A stretch of DNA of 64,000 nt from Mastigocoleus testarum BC008 (GCF_001456025.1 NZ_LMTZ01000115.1:24624-88623), one strand, 5' to 3'. Shown: positions 47,233-56,930, numbered from the stretch's first letter. Notes: generated by a model not told the origin, from the sequence alone. Translations and numbers: made by a program.

Positions 47233-48843
47233 GTGATTGAAGCAGAAGTTCACTTATCACTACATAACTTCCTGCGATCGCAAGCGGGTTTCCCTTCCTG
47301 GCCTCATCACTTGACGATGGCTAGATTGGTCGCACGTGCATTGCGAGTAGGCAGAAGCGCCTTAATTCAAGTCGGTGCGGCTTGTGGATTTCAAGGGCGT
47401 TATCGGACCAGTTTTGTCGCTTCGGCATTAATGTGGCAAGGTCCGGTGATTATTGTTGCTACACCCTGTGTACAACAACGTCTATTACGAGTAGAAATTC
47501 CCCGCCTGCAGGAGTGGCTAAAAATTGATAAATCAATTAGGACAGGTGATACCTTCCCCAACAGAGACTTTCAAGGATTATTTGTCACCTCCCCTCAAGC
47601 TTGGCTAGCCGCACAATTAACTAACAAAGAAGCATTTCCCAAAAATATTCCCACAATTATTGACGGGGTCGACGATCTAGAAGATTGGGTAACCGAACAG
47701 TTGACCGTCAGCTTAACAGCGCAAGATTGGGAAGAATTAATGCTGGCTTGTCCCAAGCAAGTAGACAGAATTCGTTCGGCAAGAATAGAACTCACCCGAG
47801 AATTATTCCAACATCCGGTTAATCCCCACGAATGTTACTTGATTTCTCCCAGAGAAGAAGAAACTTTAATTCGATTATTTTCAGTTTTAAATCTAGATAA
47901 TTTACCGGATACTTGGAGAAACTTTTATCAGCACTATCAACAGCAAGAAGTGCAAACCAATAATCTACAAACCAATAATCTACAAGCGAATAACTTACAA
48001 GTAAATAATCTACAACCCAAAAAATTTGTTTCGCCTCTAGTTTGGGCAAATATTACTCGTCGTCAGGGGTCATTTTCTTTGCATAGTGCCCCCGTGGAAC
48101 CTGCTAATGTCCTTTCAGAAATTTGGGAACGGCAACCAGTAGTTTTGATTGGTAGTGCCGTAGAAGCAGAAACGGAAGCTCCAATATTTCGTCAGCGTAT
48201 GGGTTTGGGCGATTTAACTTGCTTGAAATTTTCCTCAGATAGTCAAACAGAAGCAATTCAACTGTACATACCATTACAGTTTCCTTTACCCAACACTCCC
48301 GAGTTTCAAGGAGGATTTATCAATAAGGTTCGTACCCTGCTATGTTTAAGCGCAACATCACCGGGTTTAACGGTCATACTGGTGGGAGATGTGCCTTTAA
48401 AATCGCAAGTGGGAACAATCCTAGCCTCTGAATTTGGTTCCCGAGTGCAGGTAGAAAAAACCTGTTTAGAAGAAAATGGGGTTTTAGTCAGTGGCTGGGA
48501 GTTTTGGCGCGAACATCAAAGTGTTTTACCTGCACCGGAATTACTAATTATTGCAACTTTACCTTTACCATCATTAGAAAATCCTTTAGTTGCTGGTAGA
48601 GTTACCTACTACAAAAAAAGACATCAAGATTGGTTTCGCCTATATTTACTACCAACAGCTCTAAAAGAATTACAAAGAGCGATCGCGCCAGTTAGAGAAA
48701 ATCAAGGCATTGTAGCTTTACTGGATAGCCGCGTAATCAACCGTAGTTACGGGGCTGATGTTTTATCTGTACTCAGTCCCTTAGCACGCGTCAATTATCT
48801 CGATCCGAGCTTGTTTTCTAGACAAGAGGAGATTGGGGATTAG
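47233..48843 (+). CDS. Degenerate DinG-type helicase-like protein
   Basis: A 536-residue protein with a DinG/XPD-like scaffold but broken catalytic motifs. The Walker A position reads VGAACGFQGRYRTS (about 47-60) instead of AGTGTGKT. The DEAH box is replaced by IIDGVDD (142-148). The motif VI region reads RAIAPVRENQG instead of QGxGRxIR. The C-terminal pattern LLIIATLPLPSLENPLV...LLDSRVINRSYG...VLSVL is still clearly DinG-like. It is probably a non-catalytic paralogue with a structural or regulatory role. A five-residue repeat (TNNLQ, four to five copies) forms a linker near residue 240-260. GTG start: an in-frame stop lies just upstream. The stop codon lies in a heptamer array. Confidence 0.75.
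   Translation: MIEAEVHLSLHNFLRSQAGFPSWPHHLTMARLVARALRVGRSALIQVGAACGFQGRYRTSFVASALMWQGPVIIVATPCVQQRLLRVEIPRLQEWLKIDKSIRTGDTFPNRDFQGLFVTSPQAWLAAQLTNKEAFPKNIPTIIDGVDDLEDWVTEQLTVSLTAQDWEELMLACPKQVDRIRSARIELTRELFQHPVNPHECYLISPREEETLIRLFSVLNLDNLPDTWRNFYQHYQQQEVQTNNLQTNNLQANNLQVNNLQPKKFVSPLVWANITRRQGSFSLHSAPVEPANVLSEIWERQPVVLIGSAVEAETEAPIFRQRMGLGDLTCLKFSSDSQTEAIQLYIPLQFPLPNTPEFQGGFINKVRTLLCLSATSPGLTVILVGDVPLKSQVGTILASEFGSRVQVEKTCLEENGVLVSGWEFWREHQSVLPAPELLIIATLPLPSLENPLVAGRVTYYKKRHQDWFRLYLLPTALKELQRAIAPVRENQGIVALLDSRVINRSYGADVLSVLSPLARVNYLDPSLFSRQEEIGD
47951..48015 (+). repeat. 15-bp in-frame repeat
   Basis: About four copies of a 15-bp unit (ACCAATAATCTACAA type) encode TNNLQ/ANNLQ/VNNLQ pentapeptides in the helicase-like protein. 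Confidence 0.85.
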
Positions 48844-48906
48844 GGACTGGTGACTGGCAACTGGCGACTAGGGACTGACGACTGGCGACTGGGTATTAGT
48901 GACTGG
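48830..48906. repeat. Eleven-unit heptamer array with stop codon
   Basis: Eleven 7-bp units (GGACTGG, CGACTGG, GGATTAG types). The second unit contains the TAG stop (48841-48843) of the helicase-like gene. Confidence 0.88.
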
Positions 48907-48966
48907 AAATCATCGATATTTTTTCTAACTGCCAATATGAAGCTGTTGCACAATGCAACACTAACA

Positions 48967-49001
48967 CCATATGCCGCAAGGCGGCACGCAGTGCTTATGG
49001 C
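48967..49001. repeat. Dispersed palindromic repeat, inverted copy
   Basis: A 35-bp core identical, in the opposite orientation, to 6231-6265. It includes the palindrome TGCCGCAAGGCGGCA. Confidence 0.9.
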
Positions 49002-49081
49002 TCTTAGCGGAAGCGTGACGCCAATTCCCAATCCCCAAATGCTATCATCCCCATAAAGCCTTTTACTGGAAGCAATAAGTT

Positions 49082-49297
49082 ATGGGTGAAGCAAAGCGTC
49101 GCCGAGAGGCGTTAGGAGAACAATACGGACAAGAGGCAAGAATTTTACCTTGGGTTCCCATTACGAAAACTCAAGCTAATCTATTTGTCGAATGGACAAC
49201 TCGTGGTGCTTGGCTGGGTATTATCTTGATGGTCATTGGCTGGGTGACAATTCGTTTTATTGGTCCAGCTTTTGGTTGGTGGCAGTTAGCCGATTAG
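49082..49297 (+). CDS. DUF2839 family small membrane protein
   Basis: A 71-residue protein. The N-terminus MGEAKRRREALGEQYGQ is typical of DUF2839. A single transmembrane helix follows at about 43-62 (AWLGIILMVIGWVTIRFIG). The family is cyanobacterial and uncharacterised as far as I know. ATG start at 49082. The upstream sequence has a dispersed repeat and no obvious promoter. Confidence 0.8.
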   Translation: MGEAKRRREALGEQYGQEARILPWVPITKTQANLFVEWTTRGAWLGIILMVIGWVTIRFIGPAFGWWQLAD

Positions 49298-50601
49298 TTT
49301 CAATGTTTCGCTTTGAAATAAAATCTTGATTATTTGTAATTTGTGACTAACCAATCGATGAAAATACTTGTGAATTCGACATTCTAGAAATACTTTCAAG
49401 ATTAATTCAAAAACATCAAGGGTCAGGAGTAAACTTTTTAGTTGCTTTTGACCCTTCGAATATGAGAGAGTTATTGTTCCCGAAAAATTTGGAATAACTT
49501 TATATAAGAACCATCAATGCAAAAACACACCACAACATTCACCAAGCGAATGTTTAGGAAAATGTAAAAATCACAACTTTTTCCTTCCCAAAATTTCAAA
49601 GTATATCTTTGGAAAACTTCACTAAAGTCATTCCAAGTCTATGGATCTAAATAAAAGATTAGCTACTACTCAATGGCTAATGAAAAGTAAATACCTAAGT
49701 GTAGTGCAAACTTTATTAACATTGAGACAAAATAGTGATTTATATTACACATTCTGTTAACTTTAATGAATTTTGATTGCACAGATAGGCTTTACTTGGG
49801 ATCAGGCTTAAATATACTTGTATTAAATTTTGGTTTATTCTGAAACTTATAGACCTCTATTTCTCGCAAAGAGTTACAAAAATGTCTCAATAATTACATT
49901 TTTACAAATTGCAAAGAAATCCTGCCGAAATGGCAACACACTTACAATGTATTTAGCTATCGTCGTTGGTAAGTTAGACAAAATCAAATTTTCTGTTTTA
50001 CCAACGTGTATCTATGGAAACTGCAGTCTAACCTGCCCATACCAAAGCTTTCGTTAGTTATCAACTGATAGAAAATGGAAGTAATGGAGGCACTCAATGG
50101 TATTAACTGTTGTAGAAAAAGACTAAAGATACGCACCCAAGTTCAAGAGACAATCGAGTAGTAATAACGTCCCGAAATGATAATTCAATATCTGAATTGC
50201 TCTTAAATAGAAGCAAGCATGCGTTTGAATTATGATTTGCAAGATGTTCTTGATTAAATCGGCACTTTAAGTCATATATGTACTTTTTACATGCTTGACT
50301 TGCACCGAATATAAGCTACTCTTGAAGCGGAATGTATTAAACAAAAACATGAGCGTACAGACTGATGTGAAGAAAAAATTAATTCTTTAAATTCTGTCTG
50401 ATAGTTTAAACTCGCAAAGTGAATAGTTTGATACGGAAGCAAGACAAGTAATGAACTACTTTAATCTAGGTAGTAACTAAACTTCTTCGTTCTCTATATT
50501 TATCTGGAAATTGTAATGAATAGTTTACAATACCAGTTCATGAGAAAATCTAAAGAAAATATAAAACAGACTAAAAACACAGTGGTGTCTGGAGGACAAA
50601 C
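49298..50601. other. 1.3-kb spacer
   Basis: No intact gene. AAGGGTCA (49418-49425) and TGACCCTT (49449-49456) can pair as a weak terminator. An ATG at 50097 with GGAGG upstream opens nine codons (MVLTVVEKD) to a TAA. The same frame then continues 17 codons (RYAPKFKRQ...) to a TGA. This may be a decayed small gene. Confidence 0.45.
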
Positions 50602-50946
50602 GTGTTTCTGAGACTAGCACAACAACATCGACAATTTGTTCAAGACCTTGTAATGAACTTACAAGCCCTAGCTATCGTTCTGGAGCGACGTGGATATCCT
50701 GCGTCCTGCTACACCTGTGGCGACCAGATGAATAGTGCGTCTTTTATGGTCAGTTTAGGCGAGAATCACTTAATCAGGTTTCTGGTATCGGACTACGGTA
50801 TTACTTGGACCGAAATGCGTGATGATCGCGAATTAATGAAATTAGAGGGTGCTGAAGCAGTTAATCAACTGCAAGAACTTGCTAATATCGTTAAGAACTT
50901 TGTAGGAACCCCAAAAAACCACAAAACTCTTGCTAAGCGCACTTAA
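50602..50946 (+). CDS. Small conserved cyanobacterial protein (probably DUF1815)
   Basis: A 114-residue soluble protein starting at GTG (50602), with GGAGG six bases upstream. The sequence FLRLAQQHRQFVQDLVMNLQALAIVLERRGY, then CYTCGDQMNSASFMVSLGENHLIRFLVSDYGITWTEMRDDRELM resembles the DUF1815 family as I remember it. Two Cys (CYTC) lie near residue 35. The family has no known function. It lies alone between long spacers. Confidence 0.75.
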   Translation: MFLRLAQQHRQFVQDLVMNLQALAIVLERRGYPASCYTCGDQMNSASFMVSLGENHLIRFLVSDYGITWTEMRDDRELMKLEGAEAVNQLQELANIVKNFVGTPKNHKTLAKRT

Positions 50947-51828
50947 CTTCCAGTGTGTTTTTGGATACTCAGATAGTGATTAGAAGGCACATTGGGAATT
51001 GCCAGTTAGTTCCTAGTCTGCGTTTGCTCTCTCGCTAGCTAATTTTCACCAAAATTAACTATTGACTAACTATTACCCATAACCCTCTAATCAATAAAAA
51101 TTAGTTTTGAATGGGTTAGTTGTAAATTTCTTGGCTCAGTATTACTTCAAAGTATTGCCTAAATTCAGTTAATAGTTGTTTAGTCAGAAACAGCAAAAAC
51201 ACTTGTGAAGTCATAGTGATTTTACTTCACTTCATTACCATAAGTAAAAAATGCTATTGTTGTCGGAATTGAGATAATTTTGTGATTTTTTATTGTTTTT
51301 AGTTCGAGCCAGCTTTCCTGTGTTTACATTGCTCGTTCAAAACAAATTACCCCCAAAACAAAAGTATACCCATCAAGTTTTAGATTACGATTATTTGAAT
51401 TATCATTGCAGCTTTGATCGCAAGTAAAAACTTCCGGTTCGTGATTTTGATGTTATAAGATTCATCAATCTTCAGGGAATACCAACAAAAAAATTATTCC
51501 ATACCTTAATTCTGTTCGTGGTGCGTTACCGCTAATAAGCGCGTCCGCACCCAAAACAATAGAATTTTTTATTTATTTACTGGAAGTTTCTCACTAATAG
51601 GATTATTGCTAAATTTTGTCGACTTCAGGATTTTTAATCCTGGAATCAGATTTTTTGACTAGACCATTTTCTTCATCTTTCGCTTTTCATATTCAAATGA
51701 TATTTTCATCATCATTTGACCGCCACATAAAGTTAATAGCCACAAGAGCTAGGTATAAGTCGATAGCCAATAAAAAGTTTGTTTACTTTAAATTAAGTAG
51801 AAAGTTCAGTTTTCTTAAAGTACATCAT
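50947..51828. other. Convergent spacer
   Basis: An AT-rich 882-bp region between convergent genes. A 92-codon frame near 51616-51894 overlaps the end of the glycosyltransferase gene and has no family features. No gene called. Confidence 0.4.
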
Positions 51829-53103
51829 TCATGCGCGAACAAGTTTTTTAATGGATGCTGTTGTCCCAACAATAATATTTGCAGCAGCTTCTAGACCGCC
51901 AGCGTACTGAATATCTTCTTGTAATCTTTCAGCATTTTGCCTGTAGAAATCCTCTGTCATTACCCTTTGAACTGTATTTCTTAAATTAGCAACAGTTAAT
52001 TTATTGAGCGGAATAAATTCACCTGCTCCAGACCAAGCAATACGTGTGGCTACACCCGGTTGACTGTTAGTAATCGGAATTACAACCAAAGGGACTCCAT
52101 TACTCAGTGATTCTAAGGTTGTGTTCATTCCCCCATGAGTAATTGTTAGACTTGCTTTTTGCAATAACTCTAGTTGAGGTGCATATTTTACAACTATTGG
52201 ATTTCCAGGTAACTTTGGTAATTCTTCTGGTTCCAGAGAACCACCCAAAGATATTACTAGCTGCACATCTGGCGCAGCGCAAGCTTCAGCAATATAGGAA
52301 AAAATATACTGAATCTGATTTTGTACAGTTCCTAGGGAGGCATAAATCAACCTTCTACCACTTAACTTTTCAAATGGAAAGTCAACATCTTGGCGGGTCC
52401 TAGGATGATGTAATGGTCCAGTAAAGTAAAAATTTGAGGGAAGTTGGCGTCTGGGAAATTCAAACTCCGGTGGTTGTTGGCTTAGAGTTGCTAATCTTAA
52501 TTCCGAGGAATAGTTGTGGGAATATGGCGGTAAATTCCACTCACGACGATAATCGGATATTGTTTTTTGTATTGGTTTGAGCAAATTGTGCAAAAAAGCA
52601 TAACCAACTTGATTGCGAATCAATGCCCACCATGCCAGATTGTAATCCCAAGTTGTGAAATAGGGAGGTACAATATCTTCTCCTTTTAGAAGCAGACTGG
52701 AACATACAGTTACAAATGGGATATTCAAATGTTCCGCAATAGTAATTCCTGCAGATAAAGCTTCATCTATCAGCAGTAATTCGATCCCAGCAGCTTTAAT
52801 CGCTTGGGGTGCACGATATAAAAATGAGACAGATAATTCTTTAAGTAACTCAATGGTATAGCGCAATCCTGCCAAACCATTCAATTTTCCTAACTTATTG
52901 AAAGATTCAGTTATTGAACCTGGGGGAAACTCAGATTCTAAAATCGGGAAAAATTCTAATCCTGCTGCTACTACGATCGCTTGAATATCGAGTACACCGA
53001 TCACTGTAACACGATGACCCCGTCTGTGTAGCTCATTTCCCAAAGCAATCATTGGATTGAGATGTCCGGTCGCTGGTGGACAAATAATGCCAAAGTGAGT
53101 CAT
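51829..53103 (-). CDS. UDP-glycosyltransferase (MGT/GT1-like)
   Basis: A 424-residue GT-B glycosyltransferase. The N-terminal motif FGIICPPATGHLNPMIALGNELHRRGH and the C-terminal donor-binding motif ITHGGMNTTLESLSNGVPLVVIPITNSQPGVATRI identify the macrolide/UDP-glycosyltransferase family. It would transfer a sugar to a small hydrophobic acceptor such as a carotenoid or other secondary metabolite. The acceptor cannot be read from sequence. The frame is open 21 codons further upstream, but the ATG at 53103 begins the conserved N-terminus. No biosynthetic partner lies beside it. Confidence 0.88.
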   Translation of the reverse strand: MTHFGIICPPATGHLNPMIALGNELHRRGHRVTVIGVLDIQAIVVAAGLEFFPILESEFPPGSITESFNKLGKLNGLAGLRYTIELLKELSVSFLYRAPQAIKAAGIELLLIDEALSAGITIAEHLNIPFVTVCSSLLLKGEDIVPPYFTTWDYNLAWWALIRNQVGYAFLHNLLKPIQKTISDYRREWNLPPYSHNYSSELRLATLSQQPPEFEFPRRQLPSNFYFTGPLHHPRTRQDVDFPFEKLSGRRLIYASLGTVQNQIQYIFSYIAEACAAPDVQLVISLGGSLEPEELPKLPGNPIVVKYAPQLELLQKASLTITHGGMNTTLESLSNGVPLVVIPITNSQPGVATRIAWSGAGEFIPLNKLTVANLRNTVQRVMTEDFYRQNAERLQEDIQYAGGLEAAANIIVGTTASIKKLVRA

Positions 53104-53475
53104 TTTATGATATTGATTTCCTAACGGGTTAATAGATAATTTCAAATACAAGCGCTGAAACAACAATTCGGCAATTTATTACAAATCCTGTTTTTAATAC
53201 CCTTGACTTTTTATTTACTCCAGGCTAAGGATTTGGTAAGTGGAAATTGCTAAGTGGAAAGGGTTTTAAAGACGGATTTGGGTAGATACATGTTTCTTCC
53301 CAGAGGTCGAAATAGATTATTTTAATCTTATAGGGGTAAGATTCCTAATTTATCAAGCTCCCATAAGATAGATAATGCACTTATGTCCAGTAAACAACAT
53401 AAGTGCATTATCTATAGTAATTGTTACTATTAGAAAAAATTAAAATTAAATCAATTTAATTTAATTTAAGTTATT
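53104..53475. other. Spacer with strong hairpin
   Basis: A 372-bp region between two minus-strand genes. Its main feature is the 19-bp perfect inverted repeat listed separately. Confidence 0.5.
53368..53415. other. 19-bp perfect inverted repeat
   Basis: ATAGATAATGCACTTATGT (53368-53386) is perfectly complementary to 53397-53415, with a ten-base loop. It is downstream of the TPR gene. No T-run follows on either strand, so it is more than a standard terminator could explain. Confidence 0.85.
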
Positions 53476-54282
53476 TTATTTAATCTTCAAGAATTTTTCT
53501 AATCCTGCTACCATGCTTGGAGGCCAACGCCGAATATTTTTCACCCAATCAATATCTTTATATCTACGATCTATTCCGTAGGCTGCAACCCAGTTACTTT
53601 CAGCTTCTCCTTTTTTCCCTGCAGCCCAAAGAACCGCAGTTAATGCAGCGCGCATATCCGCAGACTGAGGATATTTACGAACAATATTTTTAATTTCTCG
53701 GGTTGCTTGTTCTTTGTTACCTAGTTCGTATAAAGCAAAAGCATAGTTAGCCCGTGCTAAGGAAAACTTCGGATCTATTTTCATCGATTTTTGATAGTCA
53801 GCGATCGCCAAATCCCATTTACCTAAACCACCGTAAGCATTACCGCGATTGTTATATGCCATTGCATCATTAGGATCTAGCTTCAGGACGTAATTATAAT
53901 CAGCGATCGCGTCATCCCATCTACCCAAGCCTTCAAATGCTGTTCCTCGATTCAAATAAGAGTCGGTGATGTTGGGTGCTAACTCTATAGCTCGGTCAAA
54001 ATCTGTAACTGCATCTTCAAGTTTGTTTTGACTGATTTTCAAATTTCCTCGATTACTCCAAGCTGCAGGATTGGTGGGAAATTTTTCGATAATCTGCGTC
54101 CAGTAAGCTTCTGCTCCTTCTAAGTCACCCCTACTCATTGCAGTAAAAGCTTTTTTAGCTAATTCATCTCCAATTTTTAATTCTTCATTTGTGATGAGAG
54201 AGATTTGAGTTTGGGCAAAAACTGGTTCAGCCCAATTAAAAATCAACAATAAACTTAGTAAAATCCCAATTAATTTAAGCAT
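53476..54282 (-). CDS. Exported TPR-repeat protein
   Basis: A 268-residue protein. A signal peptide (about 1-23, ending VFA-QTQ) is followed by about five tetratricopeptide repeats, for example PAAWSNRGNLKISQNKLEDAVTDFDRAIELAP and AMAYNNRGNAYGGLGKWDLAIADYQKSMKIDP. TPR domains bind partner proteins; the exported location suggests the periplasm or thylakoid lumen. The C-terminal 60 residues (GKKGEAESNWVAAYGIDRRYKDIDWVKNIRRWPPSM) are conserved-looking but unassigned. Function unknown. Confidence 0.82.
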   Translation of the reverse strand: MLKLIGILLSLLLIFNWAEPVFAQTQISLITNEELKIGDELAKKAFTAMSRGDLEGAEAYWTQIIEKFPTNPAAWSNRGNLKISQNKLEDAVTDFDRAIELAPNITDSYLNRGTAFEGLGRWDDAIADYNYVLKLDPNDAMAYNNRGNAYGGLGKWDLAIADYQKSMKIDPKFSLARANYAFALYELGNKEQATREIKNIVRKYPQSADMRAALTAVLWAAGKKGEAESNWVAAYGIDRRYKDIDWVKNIRRWPPSMVAGLEKFLKIK

Positions 54283-54300
54283 TACTTTAACAGTTATTAA

Positions 54301-54500
54301 TTTGTGGGGGTTGGGGATTTGCGTTAGCGCCTAGCGTAAGCGTACCGGATCCGCAAGGTAGCGCAGCTATAGGTATTGCGTGACGCGACAGCGTCATATG
54401 GGGATTGGCGTTAGCCTCCAGTATGGCTTTAGCCATGTAAGGATTAAGTAATTTTTACCCAGTCGCTATATGCTGCTTGCGGCGGCACGCAGTGCTATCC
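54301..54500. repeat. Block of dispersed palindromic repeats
   Basis: Several mobile-looking words occur together. A 26-bp core (54347-54372) containing GGATCCGCAAGG is repeated inverted at 58598-58623. A GCGTTAGC...-type segment also occurs. A copy of the GCCGC palindrome element lies at about 54467-54496. The block separates the TPR gene from ruvB. Confidence 0.8.
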
Positions 54501-54513
54501 CCAGTCGCCGATA

Positions 54514-55614
54514 CTACAACAAAGATAATTGTTCATTAGGTGGTTTGAAACCCAAGTGTTTATAAGCTGCTGGAGTTGCAACTCTTCCTCGCGAAGTTCG
54601 ATGTAAATACCCGATTTGCATCAAATAAGGTTCGTAAACTTCCTCAATTGTTTGGGTATCCTCACCAGTCGCAGCTGCAATAGTTTCTAGACCCACAGGT
54701 CCGCCATTAAATTGTTCGATAATAACGCTCAACATTCGTCGGTCTGTCCAATCTAAACCACAGGGGTCGACTTGAAATAATTGTAATGCTTCTCCTGCAA
54801 CCTCTTCCGTAATTTCACCACTCTTTTTTACTTCAGCATAATCACGGACGCGTCTAAGTAATCTATTCGCTATACGTGGCGTTCCCCGCGCCCGTCGGGC
54901 AATTTCTGCTGCACCATCATCACTCACAGGTGTTTTAAGTAATTTAGAACTGCGAAGAACGATTTGACTAAGTTCGTCTACTTCATAGAAACGTAACTTT
55001 TGAATTAAGCCGAAGCGATCGCGCAATGGAGAAGTTAAAGCACCGACACGGGTTGTGGCCCCAACTAGAGTAAACTTTGACAGTGGAATACTGCGAGTTC
55101 GAGCACTAGCACCTTTACCCACGGTAATATCTAAACGAAAATCTTCCATTGCGGGATACAATATTTCCTCTGTCATCCGTGAGAGGCGATGAATTTCATC
55201 AATAAATAAAATATCTCCAGGTTTGATATTCACTAGTAACCCCATAATATCCCTGGGTCTTTCCAGAGCGGGTGCACTAGTAATTTTATAATTCACCTCC
55301 ATTTCTGCAGCTAAAATCATTGCCATTGTGGTTTTTCCCAATCCGGGAGGACCATACAAAAGTAGGTGATCTAATACTTCACCTCTGGACTTGGCTGCTT
55401 CAATTGCTATGGCTAGTACATCTTTTAAATCTTTTTGCCCAATATAGTCAGCAAAACGTTGGGGGCGAATGCTCTCTTCTGGCTTACCCTCTTCGTCTTC
55501 GGCTGCTTGTGGTTGTAAAAGATTTTCATTGGGGGGAGATTTAACTTTTTCCCTTTTTGACTTGGGCTTTTTACCTGGTTCTGGAGGGTGTTTTTTGGAG
55601 GAGATAATTGCCAT
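54514..55614 (-). CDS. ruvB: Holliday junction branch-migration helicase RuvB
   Basis: A 366-residue AAA+ motor that drives branch migration with RuvA. Walker A is LLLYGPPGLGKTT, Walker B is LFIDEIHRLS, and the sensor 2 region is RARGTPRIANRLLRRVRDYA. The C-terminal winged helix ends GRVATPAAYKHLGF. The first 40 residues are a basic, Lys/Pro-rich extension (KKHPPEPGKKPKSKREKVK) before the family-typical RPQRFADYIGQKDL, so the start may be further downstream. RuvA and RuvC are not adjacent, as is usual in cyanobacteria. Confidence 0.96.
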   Translation of the reverse strand: MAIISSKKHPPEPGKKPKSKREKVKSPPNENLLQPQAAEDEEGKPEESIRPQRFADYIGQKDLKDVLAIAIEAAKSRGEVLDHLLLYGPPGLGKTTMAMILAAEMEVNYKITSAPALERPRDIMGLLVNIKPGDILFIDEIHRLSRMTEEILYPAMEDFRLDITVGKGASARTRSIPLSKFTLVGATTRVGALTSPLRDRFGLIQKLRFYEVDELSQIVLRSSKLLKTPVSDDGAAEIARRARGTPRIANRLLRRVRDYAEVKKSGEITEEVAGEALQLFQVDPCGLDWTDRRMLSVIIEQFNGGPVGLETIAAATGEDTQTIEEVYEPYLMQIGYLHRTSRGRVATPAAYKHLGFKPPNEQLSLL

Positions 55615-56156
55615 AATTCACCGGCTATCGACTTCTACTTGTGAAACTTGAAGAGCGCTGAAGACAGAAAATGTGACGACGATGCAAAAATTTTACCTTC
55701 ATTTCCTTCCCCAATTCCGAAAACAAAGATTAATTGACAAAAATCAAAATAACTTTTCTCATTGGGAATTAGATATTTGGCTGAATTGAGGGGATAGTCT
55801 GTGGAGCAGACAAACCCCTTAGAAGTTATTCTAAGGCTGTGAAGAAACAGGAAGTAAGCACCAAAGTTACTTTTGTTCAGCTTTGTCTAGACCTGGGCAA
55901 CTTTAGGTAAGTTTTACGGAACGGCGAAGAGCTTTGTATTTCCCTCAAAGTACTTGTGACACAGGGGCTTGGAGAATTTCAACCTGGATCTGTAAAAAAA
56001 GCTTTTGGGTTATGGTCTTATCTGAAGCTTTATCATGTATGCTGTCTTATTGGGTAAAAATACGGGTGAAGAAAAAAGATTTTCACCCTCAAATCAGCTC
56101 GTCAATTTTAATTAAAATTTATTTTCCGGGTAATTACTCAGGAGTCAAAATTCCTT
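55615..56156. other. Spacer between ruvB and hisF
   Basis: Contains the transposase remnant and stem-loops listed at 55785-55910. The rest has no recognisable gene. Confidence 0.45.
55785..55910 (+). pseudogene. Possible 3' remnant of a TnpB (IS200/IS605) transposase
   Basis: A frame open from an upstream TGA encodes about 41 residues with no start codon. It contains CGADKPL and later VKKQEVSTK, ending LCLDLGNFR-stop. Cyanobacterial TnpB proteins commonly end with an ACGDK-type segment followed by a KQE-type tail; this is recalled, not searched. The sequence also forms two good stems: GTCTG/CAGAC nested in GGGG/CCCC, and CCTTAGAA/TTCTAAGG. These would fit an IS605 right end. A structured non-coding RNA is the alternative. 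Confidence 0.4.
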
Positions 56157-56930
56157 ATGTTAGCGAAAAGAATCTTACCGTGCTTGGATGTTCGGGCGGG
56201 ACGAGTTGTAAAAGGAGTTAACTTTGTTGACCTTAAAGATGCAGGAGATCCCGTAGAATTAGCAAAAGTTTACAATGAAGCAGGCGCAGACGAGTTAGTG
56301 TTTCTAGATATTACAGCTTCTCATGAAAATAGAGACACTATTATTGACGTCGTTTACCGGACAGCCGAGCAGGTCTTCATTCCCCTCACCGTAGGCGGTG
56401 GGATCCAAACCTTAGAAAATGTTAAAAATCTGTTACGAGCTGGGGCAGATAAGGTTAGTATTAATTCTGCGGCTGTACGAAACCCAGATTTGATCGACCG
56501 TGCAAGCGAACGTTTTGGCAATCAATGTATAGTTGTTGCAATAGATGCCAGACGCCGCACGAATTCGGAACATCCTGGGTGGGATGTATATGTTAAAGGT
56601 GGACGCGAAAATACTGGTCTGGATGCCTTGGAATGGGCAAAAGAAGTAGAGAAACGCGGTGCTGGAGAACTGCTAGTAACTAGTATGGATGCTGATGGAA
56701 CGCAAGCAGGATATGACCTGGAATTGACACGAGCTATTTCCGATGCTGTACAAATTCCTGTTGTTGCTTCTGGTGGTGCGGGTAATTGTCAACATATTCA
56801 TGCAGCGTTGACTGATGGTAAAGCTGAAGCTGCTTTGTTAGCATCACTACTACACTATGGACAATTGAGTGTAGCTGAAATTAAAACATATCTACAAAAA
56901 CACAAAGTTCCTGTCAGGATAACTGATTAG
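56157..56930 (+). CDS. hisF: Imidazole glycerol phosphate synthase subunit HisF
   Basis: A 257-residue TIM-barrel cyclase. With HisH it converts PRFAR plus glutamine-derived ammonia to imidazole glycerol phosphate and AICAR in histidine synthesis. The N-terminus MLAKRILPCLDVRAGRVVKG contains the catalytic Asp of the CLDV motif. The second acid is in VVAIDARR. Phosphate loops GGGIQTLE and ASGGAGN are intact. Length is normal. HisH and other his genes are not adjacent, as in other cyanobacteria. Confidence 0.97.
   Translation: MLAKRILPCLDVRAGRVVKGVNFVDLKDAGDPVELAKVYNEAGADELVFLDITASHENRDTIIDVVYRTAEQVFIPLTVGGGIQTLENVKNLLRAGADKVSINSAAVRNPDLIDRASERFGNQCIVVAIDARRRTNSEHPGWDVYVKGGRENTGLDALEWAKEVEKRGAGELLVTSMDADGTQAGYDLELTRAISDAVQIPVVASGGAGNCQHIHAALTDGKAEAALLASLLHYGQLSVAEIKTYLQKHKVPVRITD

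Noticed and set aside
51616..51894. 92-codon frame on the plus strand
   Set aside because: It overlaps the 3' end of the glycosyltransferase gene and has no recognisable features.
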